From the NCBI GenBank assembly GCA_964235485.1, contig CAXSAZ010000020.1, forward strand, positions 8,714 through 72,713: 64,000 nt of DNA. Reading direction: 5' to 3'. Both the position numbers and the translations under genes were made by a program. Origin of the DNA: CAHJXG01 sp964235485 (GTDB lineage: Bacteria; Pseudomonadota; Alphaproteobacteria; Acetobacterales; Acetobacteraceae). The notes under the pieces are model-generated. The model worked only from the letters and a program-made list of their open reading frames with translations. It was not told the DNA's origin and made no database searches. The number at the start of each line of letters is the position of its first letter. The first letter of the stretch is position 1. Positions 7,975-16,597 of the stretch are shown piece after piece.

Positions 7975-9059
7975 GCGCGGAGGCGGGCGGCGCCGTCCTG
8001 CAGTTGGAGGGCGTCAGCAAGCGGTATCGCACGCTTGTCGCGGTTGACGGCGTCAGCCTGCGCCTGGAGCGGGGCGAGTTCCTGACCTTTCTCGGCCCGT
8101 CCGGGTCCGGCAAGACGACGACGCTGATGATGGTGGCCGGGCTGCAGCGTCCTGATCGGGGAAGCATCGTGCTGGACGGCCGGAACGTGGACCGCCTCCC
8201 GGCCCACCGGCGGGACATCGGCATGGTGTTCCAGCATTATGCCCTGTTCCCGCACATGACCGTCCGCCGCAACGTCGCGTTCCCGCTGGAGATGCGGCGC
8301 GTCGGCCGCGAGGAGGCGGGCCGCCGGGTCGGTGCGGCGCTGGCCATGGTCGGCTTGCCCGGCCATGGGGATCGGTTGCCGCGGGAGCTGTCCGGCGGCC
8401 AGCAGCAGCGCGTGGCTTTGGCGCGGGCCATGGTATGCCGTCCGGCGCTGCTGCTGATGGACGAGCCGCTCGGGGCGCTGGACAAGGCGATGCGCGAGCA
8501 GCTCCAGTTGGAGATCAAGCGCCTGCACCGCGAACAGCGCACGTCCGTGCTGTATGTCACCCACGACCAGTCCGAGGCGCTGACGATGAGCGACCGGATC
8601 GCCGTCTTCAACGAAGGCAGGATCGAGCAGGTCGGCTCGCCGTCCGCGTTGTACGAGCAGCCCGCCACGCGCTTCGTCGCGGGTTTCGTGGGCGAGACCA
8701 ACTTCGTCGGGGGAACGGTGGTGGGACGTGACGGCGACCATTGCCTGGTGTCGATCAACGGGGTTGTCATGCCGGTCTCCTCGCGCCTGCCCGCCGCGAC
8801 GGGGGACGAGATGACCGTCGCGGTCCGGCCGGAGCGCGTGCGGATCGAGGCTGGCGGAGGCGGCCTGCCGGGGGAACTCGTTGACCTCATCTATCTCGGA
8901 AGTGCCCGGCGGTTCATCGCTCGCCTGCCGGGCGGGCAGGAATGGACGGTGCTCATGCAGGCGGATGCGGCGGAGGCCAGCGGCCTGCTTCCGGGCTGCT
9001 CGGTTCGTTTGTCATGGCAGCCTCGCCATGCGTCGGCCTTCACCTCCGCCCGTCCGTGA
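7971..9059 (+). CDS. ABC transporter ATP-binding protein, PotA type
   Basis: A 362-aa ATPase with Walker A GPSGSGKTT near residue 43, Q-loop VFQHYALFPHMT, signature LSGGQQQR, Walker B LLLMDEPLGALD, H-loop THDQSEA and a C-terminal TOBE-like regulatory domain. The start is TTG at 7971, overlapping the previous stop (TTGA), with AGGAG just upstream. It completes the Pot-like importer. Order monooxygenase-receptor-permease-permease-ATPase, all overlapping, implies a single transcript. Confidence 0.9.
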   Translation: MSAEAGGAVLQLEGVSKRYRTLVAVDGVSLRLERGEFLTFLGPSGSGKTTTLMMVAGLQRPDRGSIVLDGRNVDRLPAHRRDIGMVFQHYALFPHMTVRRNVAFPLEMRRVGREEAGRRVGAALAMVGLPGHGDRLPRELSGGQQQRVALARAMVCRPALLLMDEPLGALDKAMREQLQLEIKRLHREQRTSVLYVTHDQSEALTMSDRIAVFNEGRIEQVGSPSALYEQPATRFVAGFVGETNFVGGTVVGRDGDHCLVSINGVVMPVSSRLPAATGDEMTVAVRPERVRIEAGGGGLPGELVDLIYLGSARRFIARLPGGQEWTVLMQADAAEASGLLPGCSVRLSWQPRHASAFTSARP

Positions 9060-9143
9060 GGAACCGGCTGGAACCAGGCTCGGCCGCCGGGGCTTGCAAG
9101 GTGTAGGGTGACGAGGGCTGCAAGGTGGGCGTAGTCTTGCCCC

Positions 9144-9968
9144 ATGCTTCCCACCCGATACTGGCAAGACCTCCCCTGGACCGCCTTCCCGACCTTGCCG
9201 CGGGACACGGTTGCCGTCCTGCCGGTGGCCGCCATCGAGCAGCACGGGCCGCATTTGCCGGTCTCGGTGGACCGCACGATCAACGAGGGCGTGCTGGCCC
9301 GGACGCTCGCGCTGCTGCCCGACGCGCTGCCGGTGCTCGTGCTGCCGACCCAGGCGGTCGGGCTGTCCGTGGAGCACGTCCGCTTTCCCGGCACGCTGAC
9401 CACCAGCGCCGAAACGCTGATCGCGCTGTGGACGGAGATCGGGGAGAGCGTGGCGCGCGCAGGCGTCCGCAAGCTCGTGCTGCTCAACAGCCACGGCGGG
9501 CAGCCGCAGGTGGCGGACATCGTGTGCCGCCGCCTGCGAACCTCGTCCAGCATGTTCGCGGTGGCCTGCTTGTGGAGCCGCCTCGGCAAGCCGGACGGGA
9601 TGGTGAACCCCGTGGAAGCGCGCCACGGCATCCATGGCGGCTTCGTCGAAACCTCCCTCATGCTGCGCCTGGCGCCGGAGCGGGTGGATATGGCCAAGGC
9701 GGAGGACTTCCGGTCCCGCTGGATCGCGCGGGAGAACGAGTTCTCCGTGCTGGTGCCGGAAGGCGCGGTGGGCTTCGGCTGGGAAACCCAGGACCTGCAC
9801 CCGGCCGGCGCCCTGGGCGACGCCAGCGCCGCCACGGCCGAGGCCGGCGCGAAGCTGCTGGACCACGCCGCCGCCCGGCTCGCGGCGCTGCTGGAGGAGG
9901 TGCACCGGCTCGACCTGGACGAATGGATGCAGGCTGGGCCGGGCGTTACGCCACCGCCGGCAGGCTGA
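9144..9968 (+). CDS. Creatininase-family amidohydrolase
   Basis: A 274-aa member of the creatininase superfamily (creatininase, MftE, FAPy deformylase, 3-dehydro-scyllo-inosose hydrolase), which hydrolyse C-N bonds using a two-metal site. Motifs: AAIEQHGPHLPVSVD near residue 30 (metal-binding E, H, D), LLNSHGGQ near residue 115, and HGGFVETS. It begins 84 bases after the PotA-like gene on the same strand and is probably in its operon, acting on the imported compound. Family membership does not fix the substrate. Confidence 0.85.
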   Translation: MLPTRYWQDLPWTAFPTLPRDTVAVLPVAAIEQHGPHLPVSVDRTINEGVLARTLALLPDALPVLVLPTQAVGLSVEHVRFPGTLTTSAETLIALWTEIGESVARAGVRKLVLLNSHGGQPQVADIVCRRLRTSSSMFAVACLWSRLGKPDGMVNPVEARHGIHGGFVETSLMLRLAPERVDMAKAEDFRSRWIARENEFSVLVPEGAVGFGWETQDLHPAGALGDASAATAEAGAKLLDHAAARLAALLEEVHRLDLDEWMQAGPGVTPPPAG

Positions 9969-11577
9969 TGTTTGACGCCGCCGCGCCGCCGTGGGCGATG
10001 CGCAGCGTGATGACGCGCTCGTCCTCCGCCCGGGTTTCGTGCGGCCCCGCGCTGGTGCCGGGGTTGACGGGGTAGGCGGGGAAGCACGCGCCGGCGACCG
10101 ACACGCGCAGCGCGTGCCCGGCCGGCACGGTGGCGCAGGTGGCGCGCAGCTCCACGCCGACGCGGCCGGACGCGGACGCGCGGCGGTGCCCCTGGGTCAG
10201 GTTCCACACCCGCCCGTCCGGGGCCACCATCGACAGCACCACGGACAGGTCAAAGGAGGGCTGGTCCGCCTCCACCCAAAGCTCCGCCCGCACCCGGCCG
10301 CACAGGAACAGCGGCGCACCGAGCGGCGCCGCGGTGAAGCAGGCGACATCGGCGCGGTCGTCCACCGCCCGGCGGTCCTGCATCCCGCCGGGCTGGCCGG
10401 CATGGCCGCCCATCGTGGGCGCCGGGCGCCAGGGGTCGTGCACAAGGGTGTCCGCGCCCGCCGGGCCGGGTTCGTCGGAGAGCGTGCCGTCCGTCGTGGT
10501 CGCGCCGGCCCGCCCGCCGCCGCCGAGATACAGCGCCATCGGCGACAGGTCCGGCCATTCGCGGAAGCCGTGCCAAATCCGGGCGCCGAGGTCGAACAGG
10601 GTGAGCGCCGGCCCGGTGTCGGCATCCCGGTCCTTCAAATGGCGGTCGAACCACGCCACCTGCGCCGCGTCCACGGGAGAGCTTGCCGCCGGCCCGAAAT
10701 CCACCGCGCCCACCTGCCGGCCCCAGGGCTGGTGCGTCCACGGGCCGACCAGCAGGCGCTGCGCCGCCGGGCCGCGCGCTGCGGCGGCATGGCAGTCCAG
10801 GGTGCCCATCAGCATCTGGTCGAACCACCCGCCCACATGCAGCATCGGCACGTCCAGCGCGTGGCCGGCCAAGCGCGACCGGGGGGCGATGGCATCCCAA
10901 TACGGATCGGGCGACGGCCGGGCGAGCCAGGCCGGGTAATGCGACAGGTGGCCGTGCCGGCGCATCACCTCCGGCATTGCGCGGCCCGGCTCGTGCAGCG
11001 GCGGGCTGCGGGCGGCGGCCTGGAACGCCGCGGCGGCCACCGGGTCCCCGTCATGCACCGCGCGCAGCCAGCCCATCTGCGCGCCCCAGCCCAGGCCCGC
11101 CGCCAGCAACGGCGCCCCGCCTTCCCAGGCCCAATCCGTCCGTAGGTCCCATCCCACCATGGCCGGCGCCAGCGCACCCAGGGCCGCCCCGCCGGCCAGG
11201 GCCAGGAGCTGCGTGTTGCCCTGGTAGGAGAAGCCGTACATCCCCACACGTCCGGAGGATCCCGGCAGGTCCGCGGCCCAGGCCACCGCCGCCGCGCCGT
11301 CGGCTTCCTCGGTCTCGAACAGCGCGAAGCCGCCCTCGCTGCTGCCGGTGCCGCGCACGTCCTGGACGGCCACGATGTAGCCCTGCGCCGCGTACCAGGA
11401 CGGGTGGGCATAAACGAGGGTGGACGCGATGCGCCGCCCATAGGGCTGCCGCATCAGCAGCACGGGGAACCGCCCCAGCGCGTCCGGCGCCCACACGTCG
11501 GCGTCCAGGCGCACCCCGTCCGCCGTCCGCATCGACCAAAGGCGCGGCCCGACGACCGGCAGGCGCCCGGCCGGCAT
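9946..11577 (-). CDS. CocE/NonD family hydrolase (X-Pro dipeptidyl-peptidase-like)
   Basis: A 543-aa alpha/beta hydrolase of the cocaine esterase/glutaryl-7-ACA acylase group, cleaving esters or amides. The nucleophile Ser is in YGFSYQG after the VQDVRGTGSS motif; the His candidate is in GPWTHQPWG; and a C-terminal jelly-roll (XPP-C) domain follows. The start ATG at 11577 overlaps the cupin stop (TGATG); longer frames upstream run through the cupin gene. Its 3' end overlaps the convergent creatininase-family gene by 23 bases. It is the last gene of the long minus-strand operon. No signal peptide is apparent. Confidence 0.87.
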   Translation of the reverse strand: MPAGRLPVVGPRLWSMRTADGVRLDADVWAPDALGRFPVLLMRQPYGRRIASTLVYAHPSWYAAQGYIVAVQDVRGTGSSEGGFALFETEEADGAAAVAWAADLPGSSGRVGMYGFSYQGNTQLLALAGGAALGALAPAMVGWDLRTDWAWEGGAPLLAAGLGWGAQMGWLRAVHDGDPVAAAAFQAAARSPPLHEPGRAMPEVMRRHGHLSHYPAWLARPSPDPYWDAIAPRSRLAGHALDVPMLHVGGWFDQMLMGTLDCHAAAARGPAAQRLLVGPWTHQPWGRQVGAVDFGPAASSPVDAAQVAWFDRHLKDRDADTGPALTLFDLGARIWHGFREWPDLSPMALYLGGGGRAGATTTDGTLSDEPGPAGADTLVHDPWRPAPTMGGHAGQPGGMQDRRAVDDRADVACFTAAPLGAPLFLCGRVRAELWVEADQPSFDLSVVLSMVAPDGRVWNLTQGHRRASASGRVGVELRATCATVPAGHALRVSVAGACFPAYPVNPGTSAGPHETRAEDERVITLRIAHGGAAASNISLPAVA

Positions 11578-12008
11578 CAGCGCCCGCCGGCGATGACCCG
11601 GCGGTCGTCCTCCGTCAGCTCCACCGGCTGGCCCGCGCGGATCAGCTCGGCGAAGCCCTCGTTCGGCGTCATGGTCGTCAGGCAATACAGCTTGCCCGCG
11701 CCGGTGTTCTCGACGACGTGCTCGATGCCCGGCGCCAGCACCATGGCGTCGCCGGGGCCGAGCGGCAGGGTGCGGTCCCCAGCCCGCGCGGTGCCGGTGC
11801 CGGCGAGGACGAAGAAGGTCTCGAACGCTTCCCGGTGCATGTTGGGCGGCGTGCGCCCGCCCGGCTCGAAGATTTCGACCACCATGGTGAAACTCACGCC
11901 GTCGGCCAGCGGGTCGAACAGGCAGGCAAAGTAATTGCTGTCGCCGGGCGAGATGCGGAAGCCTTGCAACGTCGCGGCGCTGCGGGCCAGGACGGGTTCG
12001 GTCATCAT
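11577..12008 (-). CDS. Cupin-domain protein
   Basis: A 143-aa single-cupin protein. Cupin motif 1 is seen around PPNMHREAFETFFVLAGTG and motif 2 around GDAMVLAPGIEHVVENTG, with His and Glu ligands for a metal. The ATG at 12008 overlaps the deaminase stop (ATGA) and has AGGGAG upstream; a second ATG at 12005 is possible. In this catabolic operon it may be an isomerase, dioxygenase or ligand-binding protein; nothing in the sequence decides between these. Confidence 0.8.
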   Translation of the reverse strand: MMTEPVLARSAATLQGFRISPGDSNYFACLFDPLADGVSFTMVVEIFEPGGRTPPNMHREAFETFFVLAGTGTARAGDRTLPLGPGDAMVLAPGIEHVVENTGAGKLYCLTTMTPNEGFAELIRAGQPVELTEDDRRVIAGGR

Positions 12009-13303
12009 GCGGAAGCTCCCTTTGTTGGATCGGGGATCGCCGCCACGCCGTCCAGCACGGCGGGGTCGGGCAAGCAGGCGTCCAGCACCCGGCCGCGGCG
12101 CAGCACGACCCGGTCCGATTGCGGCCGGGCCAGCAGCTCGTGCGGGTGGCGCGCGCTGAACAGCACGAGGTCGGCCGGCCCGCCCACGCGCACCCCGCCG
12201 GCGTCCAGCCCCATCACCCCGGCCGGCGTCGCGTGGACGGCGGCGGACCAGCTTGGCGAATGGTCCAGGTGCAGGATGCGCGTCGCTTCCCGCAACACTT
12301 CCACCATGTCGAGGTCGCCATACGGGTAGAACGAGTCGCCGCAATTGTCCGACGCGACGGACACCGGCACCCCCGCGGCGCGCAGCTCGTGCACCAGCGT
12401 CACCCCGCGCCAGCGCGGCGTGCGGGCGGGCACGCGGTCCTGCAGGTACATGTTGCACATCGGCAGCGTGACGACGGCGATGCCGGCCTCCGCCACGGCG
12501 GCGACCGTTTCCCGCGCGAACCTCTCCGGCTGCACGGAAAGCGAGCAGCAATGCCCGCATTGGATGCGGTTGCGGAAGCCCCGGCGCAGCGCCGTGCGCG
12601 CGATCTCACCCAGCGCCCGCGCCCCGGCCTCGCCGCTTTCGTCCACGTGCAGGTCGAGGTCGAGGCCGCGCGCCTCCGCCAAGGCAAAGAGCTGGTCCAG
12701 CCGATCCTGGAACCCCGGCGGCAGCGGCGCGTCGAACGCGCCGCCGAGCCAGGTCACGCCGCCCAGCACGCCGCCCGCGTCGGCCACCAGGTCGGCCAGC
12801 GCCCGGCCTTCCGCCCCGTCGTAGCCTTCCAACGGGCACAGCGACGCGGCCTGCAGCGCGACCCGCCCGGCCCACTCGTCGCGCAGCGCGCGGAACACGC
12901 GCCAAGCGTTCCCGTCCGTCGAGTGCCGGCTGTCCAGGTGGGTGCGGATCGCCGCCGTGCCGTGGGCATGGGCGCAGGCGAGGCCATACTCCATGCGCAG
13001 CCGCAGGTCCGCCTCCGTCCAGCGCGGCCGGTCCCTGGCCACGGCCGCGAGCGCGCCCGCGAAGGTGCCGTCCGGGTTGGGCGTGCGCCGCCAGATGTGG
13101 CCCTTGTCGAGATGGGTGTGGACATCGACGAAGCAGGGCCAAACCTGCCCGCCCGCCAGGTCCACCCCGCCCGGCGCGGCCCCGGCAGGCGCCACGGCGG
13201 CCACGGCGCCGCCCGCGATGCGCAGGTCAACAAGCCCCCGCCCGTCCGGCAGCCGCGCCCGGCACAGCCAGTAGTCGCCGGACGCGGGGATCGCGGGCTT
13301 CAT
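12005..13303 (-). CDS. Cytosine-deaminase-like amidohydrolase (CodA family)
   Basis: A 432-aa metal-dependent deaminase. Ligand motifs match the CodA group: HTHLDKGH (H62, H64), LHVDESGEAG with the catalytic Glu, QCGHCCSL, and ASDNCGDSFYPYGDLDMVE with the metal Asp. CodA-like enzymes deaminate cytosine, creatinine, isoguanine or related ring compounds. The reading frame continues upstream to 14770, but that is shadow coding within the ATPase gene; family similarity begins at the ATG at 13303. It lies 62 bases after the ATPase gene and overlaps the cupin. Confidence 0.85.
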   Translation of the reverse strand: MKPAIPASGDYWLCRARLPDGRGLVDLRIAGGAVAAVAPAGAAPGGVDLAGGQVWPCFVDVHTHLDKGHIWRRTPNPDGTFAGALAAVARDRPRWTEADLRLRMEYGLACAHAHGTAAIRTHLDSRHSTDGNAWRVFRALRDEWAGRVALQAASLCPLEGYDGAEGRALADLVADAGGVLGGVTWLGGAFDAPLPPGFQDRLDQLFALAEARGLDLDLHVDESGEAGARALGEIARTALRRGFRNRIQCGHCCSLSVQPERFARETVAAVAEAGIAVVTLPMCNMYLQDRVPARTPRWRGVTLVHELRAAGVPVSVASDNCGDSFYPYGDLDMVEVLREATRILHLDHSPSWSAAVHATPAGVMGLDAGGVRVGGPADLVLFSARHPHELLARPQSDRVVLRRGRVLDACLPDPAVLDGVAAIPDPTKGASA

Positions 13304-13365
13304 CGAGTGATCCGGTAGGGGCGCATCCGGGCCTCCTTGGTTGTGCTTGCCGGACGCTGCAAGCG

Positions 13366-14916
13366 TCACGCCAGAGCCGGGCTTGGCTCGGTTTTGGCGC
13401 CCCCGGCGGCCTGGGCGTCCAGCATGTGCGCGCCGATGGCATGGGGGTCCGCGCCCGCCGCCGACGCCTCGTGTACGACCCGGCCGCGGCGCATCACCAC
13501 GATGCGGTCGGCCAGTTCCAGGATTTCGTCCAGGTCCTCGCTGATCAGCAGGATCGCGCAGCCGGCGTTGCGCGCCGCCATCAGCCGGGCGCGCACCTCC
13601 GCCACCGCCTTCACGTCCAGGCCGAAGCACGGGTTGGCCACCACCAGCAGCGACACCTGGTCGTCCAGCTCGCGCGCCAGGACGCAACGCTGCACGTTGC
13701 CGCCGGACAGCACGCCCATCGGCACTTCCGGCGAGGCCGCGCGCACGCCGTAGCCCGCAATCATCCGCGCGGCCCGGCGGCGCATCCCGCCCCCGTCCAG
13801 CCACCGCCGCCGGCCTCCGTCCTCCCGCCGGTCGAACAGCCGCAGGTTGAGGTTGTCCACCACCGACATGCCCGGCACGCAGCCGTTGCGCAGCGGCTCC
13901 TCCGGGATGACCCGGACCCCGAGCGCCTGCGATTGCCGCCGGGTCGCGGCGTAGGGGGCGCCGTCCACGCGCACGGCCCCGCCGGCGGGGCGCTGGCCGC
14001 CCAAGGCTTCCAGCAATTCCTTCTGCCCGTTGCCCGACACCCCGGCCACGCCCACGATCTCGTGCGCCCGCACGTCCAAGGCGGCGATGTCGAGCACCGG
14101 CTGGCCCGCGTCGCCCGTGGCGCGCAGGTTGCGGACGGTTAAGCGCACCGCGGCCTCCGCCCCGCCCTGCCGCTCCGGGCGCGCGGGCGCGTGCGGCTCG
14201 CCGATCATCATGGCGGTCAGGTCGCCGCGGCTCAGCCCGGCGGTCTCGCCCCGCCCGGCCAGCCGGCCCCGGCGCAGCACCGTCACCTCGTCGGTGAAGC
14301 GCGTCACGTCGGACAGCTTGTGGGTGATCACCACCACCGTCGCCGTGCCGCCATGCGCCAGGCCTTGCATCAGCCCGAGCATCTCCTCCGCCTCGCGCGG
14401 GGTCAGCACGGAGGTCGGCTCGTCCAGCACCAGGAGGCGGCGCTGCAGGTAAAGCTGCTTCAGGATTTCGGTCTTCTGCCGCTCGCCCGCGGACAGGGTG
14501 CCGACCACCGCATCCAGCCGGACCGGGAACGGCATCCGCGCCATGAAGGCGTCCAGCGCCGCACGCTCCCGCCCCCAGTTGATGACCGCCGGCACTAGCG
14601 GGCGAGCAATCACCAGGTTCTCCGCCACCGTCATGGAGGGCACGAGGGTGAAGTGCTGGTATACCATGCCCAGGCCGAGCGCGTCGGCATCCGCCGGGCG
14701 GGCGATGGCGGCCTCCTTGCCGTCCACCAGGAAGCTGCCCTCGTCCGCGCGGTAATAGCCCATCAGGCATTTTACGAGCGTGGACTTGCCCGCCCCGTTC
14801 TCGCCGAGCAGGCCGTGCACGGTGCCGGGGCGCACCCGCATGTCGATGCCGGCCAGCGCCGTGAACGCGCCGAAGCGCTTGCCGATGCCCACGGCCTCCA
14901 CGCCGGCCGCGGTCAC
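13366..14916 (-). CDS. ABC transporter ATP-binding protein with two nucleotide-binding domains (nucleoside/BMP type)
   Basis: A 516-aa duplicated ATPase of the sugar/nucleoside importer class (RbsA/NupA-like). The N-terminal half has Walker A GENGAGKST near residue 38, signature LSAGERQK and Walker B LLVLDEPTSVLTP. The C-terminal half has the degenerate nucleotide fold usual in this class (GVSGNGQKE, LSGGNVQR, then VVANPCFGLD where a DEPT motif is expected). GTG at 14916 overlaps the stop of the isochorismatase-type gene. With the BMP receptor and two permeases it forms a nucleoside/nucleobase-type importer. Confidence 0.9.
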   Translation of the reverse strand: MTAAGVEAVGIGKRFGAFTALAGIDMRVRPGTVHGLLGENGAGKSTLVKCLMGYYRADEGSFLVDGKEAAIARPADADALGLGMVYQHFTLVPSMTVAENLVIARPLVPAVINWGRERAALDAFMARMPFPVRLDAVVGTLSAGERQKTEILKQLYLQRRLLVLDEPTSVLTPREAEEMLGLMQGLAHGGTATVVVITHKLSDVTRFTDEVTVLRRGRLAGRGETAGLSRGDLTAMMIGEPHAPARPERQGGAEAAVRLTVRNLRATGDAGQPVLDIAALDVRAHEIVGVAGVSGNGQKELLEALGGQRPAGGAVRVDGAPYAATRRQSQALGVRVIPEEPLRNGCVPGMSVVDNLNLRLFDRREDGGRRRWLDGGGMRRRAARMIAGYGVRAASPEVPMGVLSGGNVQRCVLARELDDQVSLLVVANPCFGLDVKAVAEVRARLMAARNAGCAILLISEDLDEILELADRIVVMRRGRVVHEASAAGADPHAIGAHMLDAQAAGGAKTEPSPALA

Positions 14917-15578
14917 GGCAGGGCGCCCAGGAACGCCTCCGAACTGGCCACCGCGCCGAACACCCCGCCCTGCATCGCCACCATGGCGAGGGCGGCGGCG
15001 TGGTTGGCCCGGTCGGTCGCGCCGCACCCGTCCGACAGCAGCAGGCACTCGAAGCCGCGGTCGTTCGCTTCCCGCATGGTGGTGTGCACGCACACGTCCG
15101 TGGTGATCCCGGTCAGCACCAGGTTGCGGACGCCGCGGGTGCGCAGCACCAATTCCAGATCGGTGGCAAAGAACGCGCCCTTGCCGGGCTTGTCGATCAC
15201 CACCTCGCCCGGCAGCGGCGCCAGTTCCGGGATGATCTCCCAGCCCGGCTCGCCCCGCACCAGGATGCGCCCGCACGGGCCGGGATCGCCGATGCCGGCG
15301 CCCACCTGCCGCGAGCGCCATCGCTTGTTGGCCGGCAGGTCCGACAGGTCGGGGCGGTGCCCTTCCCTGGTGTGCACAATCGTGTCGCCCCGGGCGCGCA
15401 TGGCGGCCAGCACGCGGCTGATCGGCCCGATGGGCGCGCGGGTCAGGCCGATGTCGTAGCCCATGCGGTCCACGTAGCCGCCGGGCGCGCAGAAGTCGGC
15501 CTGCATGTCGATCACCAGCAGCGCCGTGCCGGACAGGTCGCCGTCGTAGGGCCAGGCGTAGGGGTGGGCAGGAATCAT
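14913..15578 (-). CDS. Isochorismatase-family cysteine hydrolase (biuret / N-carbamoyl amidohydrolase-like)
   Basis: A 221-aa amidase of the isochorismatase fold. The catalytic triad is visible: Asp in LLVIDMQADFC, Lys in DKPGKGAFFATDLE, and Cys in GITTDVCVHTTMREA. The general look is close to ureidoacrylate, biuret and N-carbamoylsarcosine amidohydrolases, which release ammonia and carbon dioxide from carbamoyl compounds. It starts 7 bases after the formamidase stop and overlaps the ATPase gene, so it belongs to the operon. Placing it downstream of a ring-opening step is inference. Confidence 0.87.
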   Translation of the reverse strand: MIPAHPYAWPYDGDLSGTALLVIDMQADFCAPGGYVDRMGYDIGLTRAPIGPISRVLAAMRARGDTIVHTREGHRPDLSDLPANKRWRSRQVGAGIGDPGPCGRILVRGEPGWEIIPELAPLPGEVVIDKPGKGAFFATDLELVLRTRGVRNLVLTGITTDVCVHTTMREANDRGFECLLLSDGCGATDRANHAAALAMVAMQGGVFGAVASSEAFLGALP

Positions 15579-15585
15579 TGCGCGA

Positions 15586-16587
15586 TCATTCCGCCGCCTT
15601 GAGCAGCCGACGCGGCGGCGGCAGGCCGCAGCCGGTGCCGTCCGTGACCTCCACCTCCGCCTCCCATGGCAGGCGGTAGCGCCCGGCGGCGAGGTCCTGC
15701 ATGTAGGTGTAGGGGCAGTCCGTGGCGCCCCCCGCCACGGCCGAGAAGCCGCGGTGGCCGAACTGGTAGATGTTGTTCTCGACACCCCAATGCGCCCGGG
15801 CTTCCCGCACCAGGTCCGGGCGGACCTCGGCGGTGATGATCTCGTCCGCCCGGCCGGATGCGCCGTGGGCGATGATCGCGCCGTCGAAGTTGCACACCAT
15901 GGCCTCCCCCATGGAATCGAACGTCCCGTCGCTGCCGCACATGCACACGCTGGCCGTCACCATGAGGTTGCAGAAGGCGTTGCTCTGGTTGGTGAAGCGC
16001 CAAGCGTCGCGGATCGGCGCGGTGTAGCCGGCGGTGCGCAGCATGACCTCGGCCCCGCGGTAGGCGGCTTCGCGCGCCATCTCGGGGAACATGCCATCGT
16101 GGCAGATGATCAGCGCCAGCTTGACGCCGCGCGGCCCTTCGATGACGGGGATGCCGAGGTTTCCGGGTTCCCAGGGTTCCACGGGCACCCAGGGGTGCAT
16201 CTTGCGGTAGTACAGCTCCATCTCGCCCGTGTCGGACACGATGATCCCGCTGTTCCACGGCATCCCGCCCGGGTTGCGCTCCATGATGGAGAAGCAGCCC
16301 CAAAGCTTGTTGTCCACGCAGGCCCGCCGCATGGCCGCGACCTCCGGCCCGTCCAGGTCGCACGTCACCTCGTCCCGCGTGTCCATCGACAGGCCGTGCA
16401 GCGCGTATTCCGGAAACACCACCAGGTCGAGCGTCCCCATGTTGCGCCGCGCCTTGGCCACCATGGCGACGATGCGCTCGGTTTGCTTTGCGATGTCGGC
16501 GCGGGTCTCGATGACCGGGAGTGCCAACTGCACCAAGCCGATCACGACGCCATTCGGCGAGCGGTTGAGGCCGCCTAATCCGTTCAT
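15586..16587 (-). CDS. amiF: Formamidase
   Basis: A 333-aa carbon-nitrogen hydrolase that converts formamide to formate and ammonia. Nitrilase-fold catalytic residues are at the expected places: E60 (VVFPEYALHG), K129 (YYRKMHPWVPVEPW) and C162 (LIICHDGMFPE). Length and the motifs FSIMERNP, ENNIYQFGHRG and YTYMQDLAAG are those of AmiF formamidases rather than AmiE amidases. A strong GGAGG site lies before the ATG. Its place inside a transporter/deaminase operon suggests that a formyl-amide is produced, or imported, by the pathway. Confidence 0.92.
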   Translation of the reverse strand: MNGLGGLNRSPNGVVIGLVQLALPVIETRADIAKQTERIVAMVAKARRNMGTLDLVVFPEYALHGLSMDTRDEVTCDLDGPEVAAMRRACVDNKLWGCFSIMERNPGGMPWNSGIIVSDTGEMELYYRKMHPWVPVEPWEPGNLGIPVIEGPRGVKLALIICHDGMFPEMAREAAYRGAEVMLRTAGYTAPIRDAWRFTNQSNAFCNLMVTASVCMCGSDGTFDSMGEAMVCNFDGAIIAHGASGRADEIITAEVRPDLVREARAHWGVENNIYQFGHRGFSAVAGGATDCPYTYMQDLAAGRYRLPWEAEVEVTDGTGCGLPPPRRLLKAAE

Positions 16588-16597
16588 GTGTTCCTCC

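Noticed and set aside
9946..11685. Longer start for the CocE/NonD hydrolase
   Set aside because: The extra upstream codons lie inside the cupin gene and are unlike the family; the ATG at 11577 overlaps the cupin stop.
14241..14300. Very long plus-strand frames opposite the BMP operon
   Set aside because: They are mirror-image shadows caused by high third-position GC and have Arg/Pro/Ala-rich nonsense translations.
12005..14770. A 921-codon open frame spanning the deaminase and ATPase genes
   Set aside because: Only the part from 13303 down matches the deaminase family; the rest is high-GC shadow frame of the ATPase gene, so it is not a fusion.
13366..15321. Possible fusion of the isochorismatase-type hydrolase with the ATPase
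   Set aside because: The frame is merely open upstream; the GTG at 14916 overlapping the preceding stop gives a normal-length ATPase.
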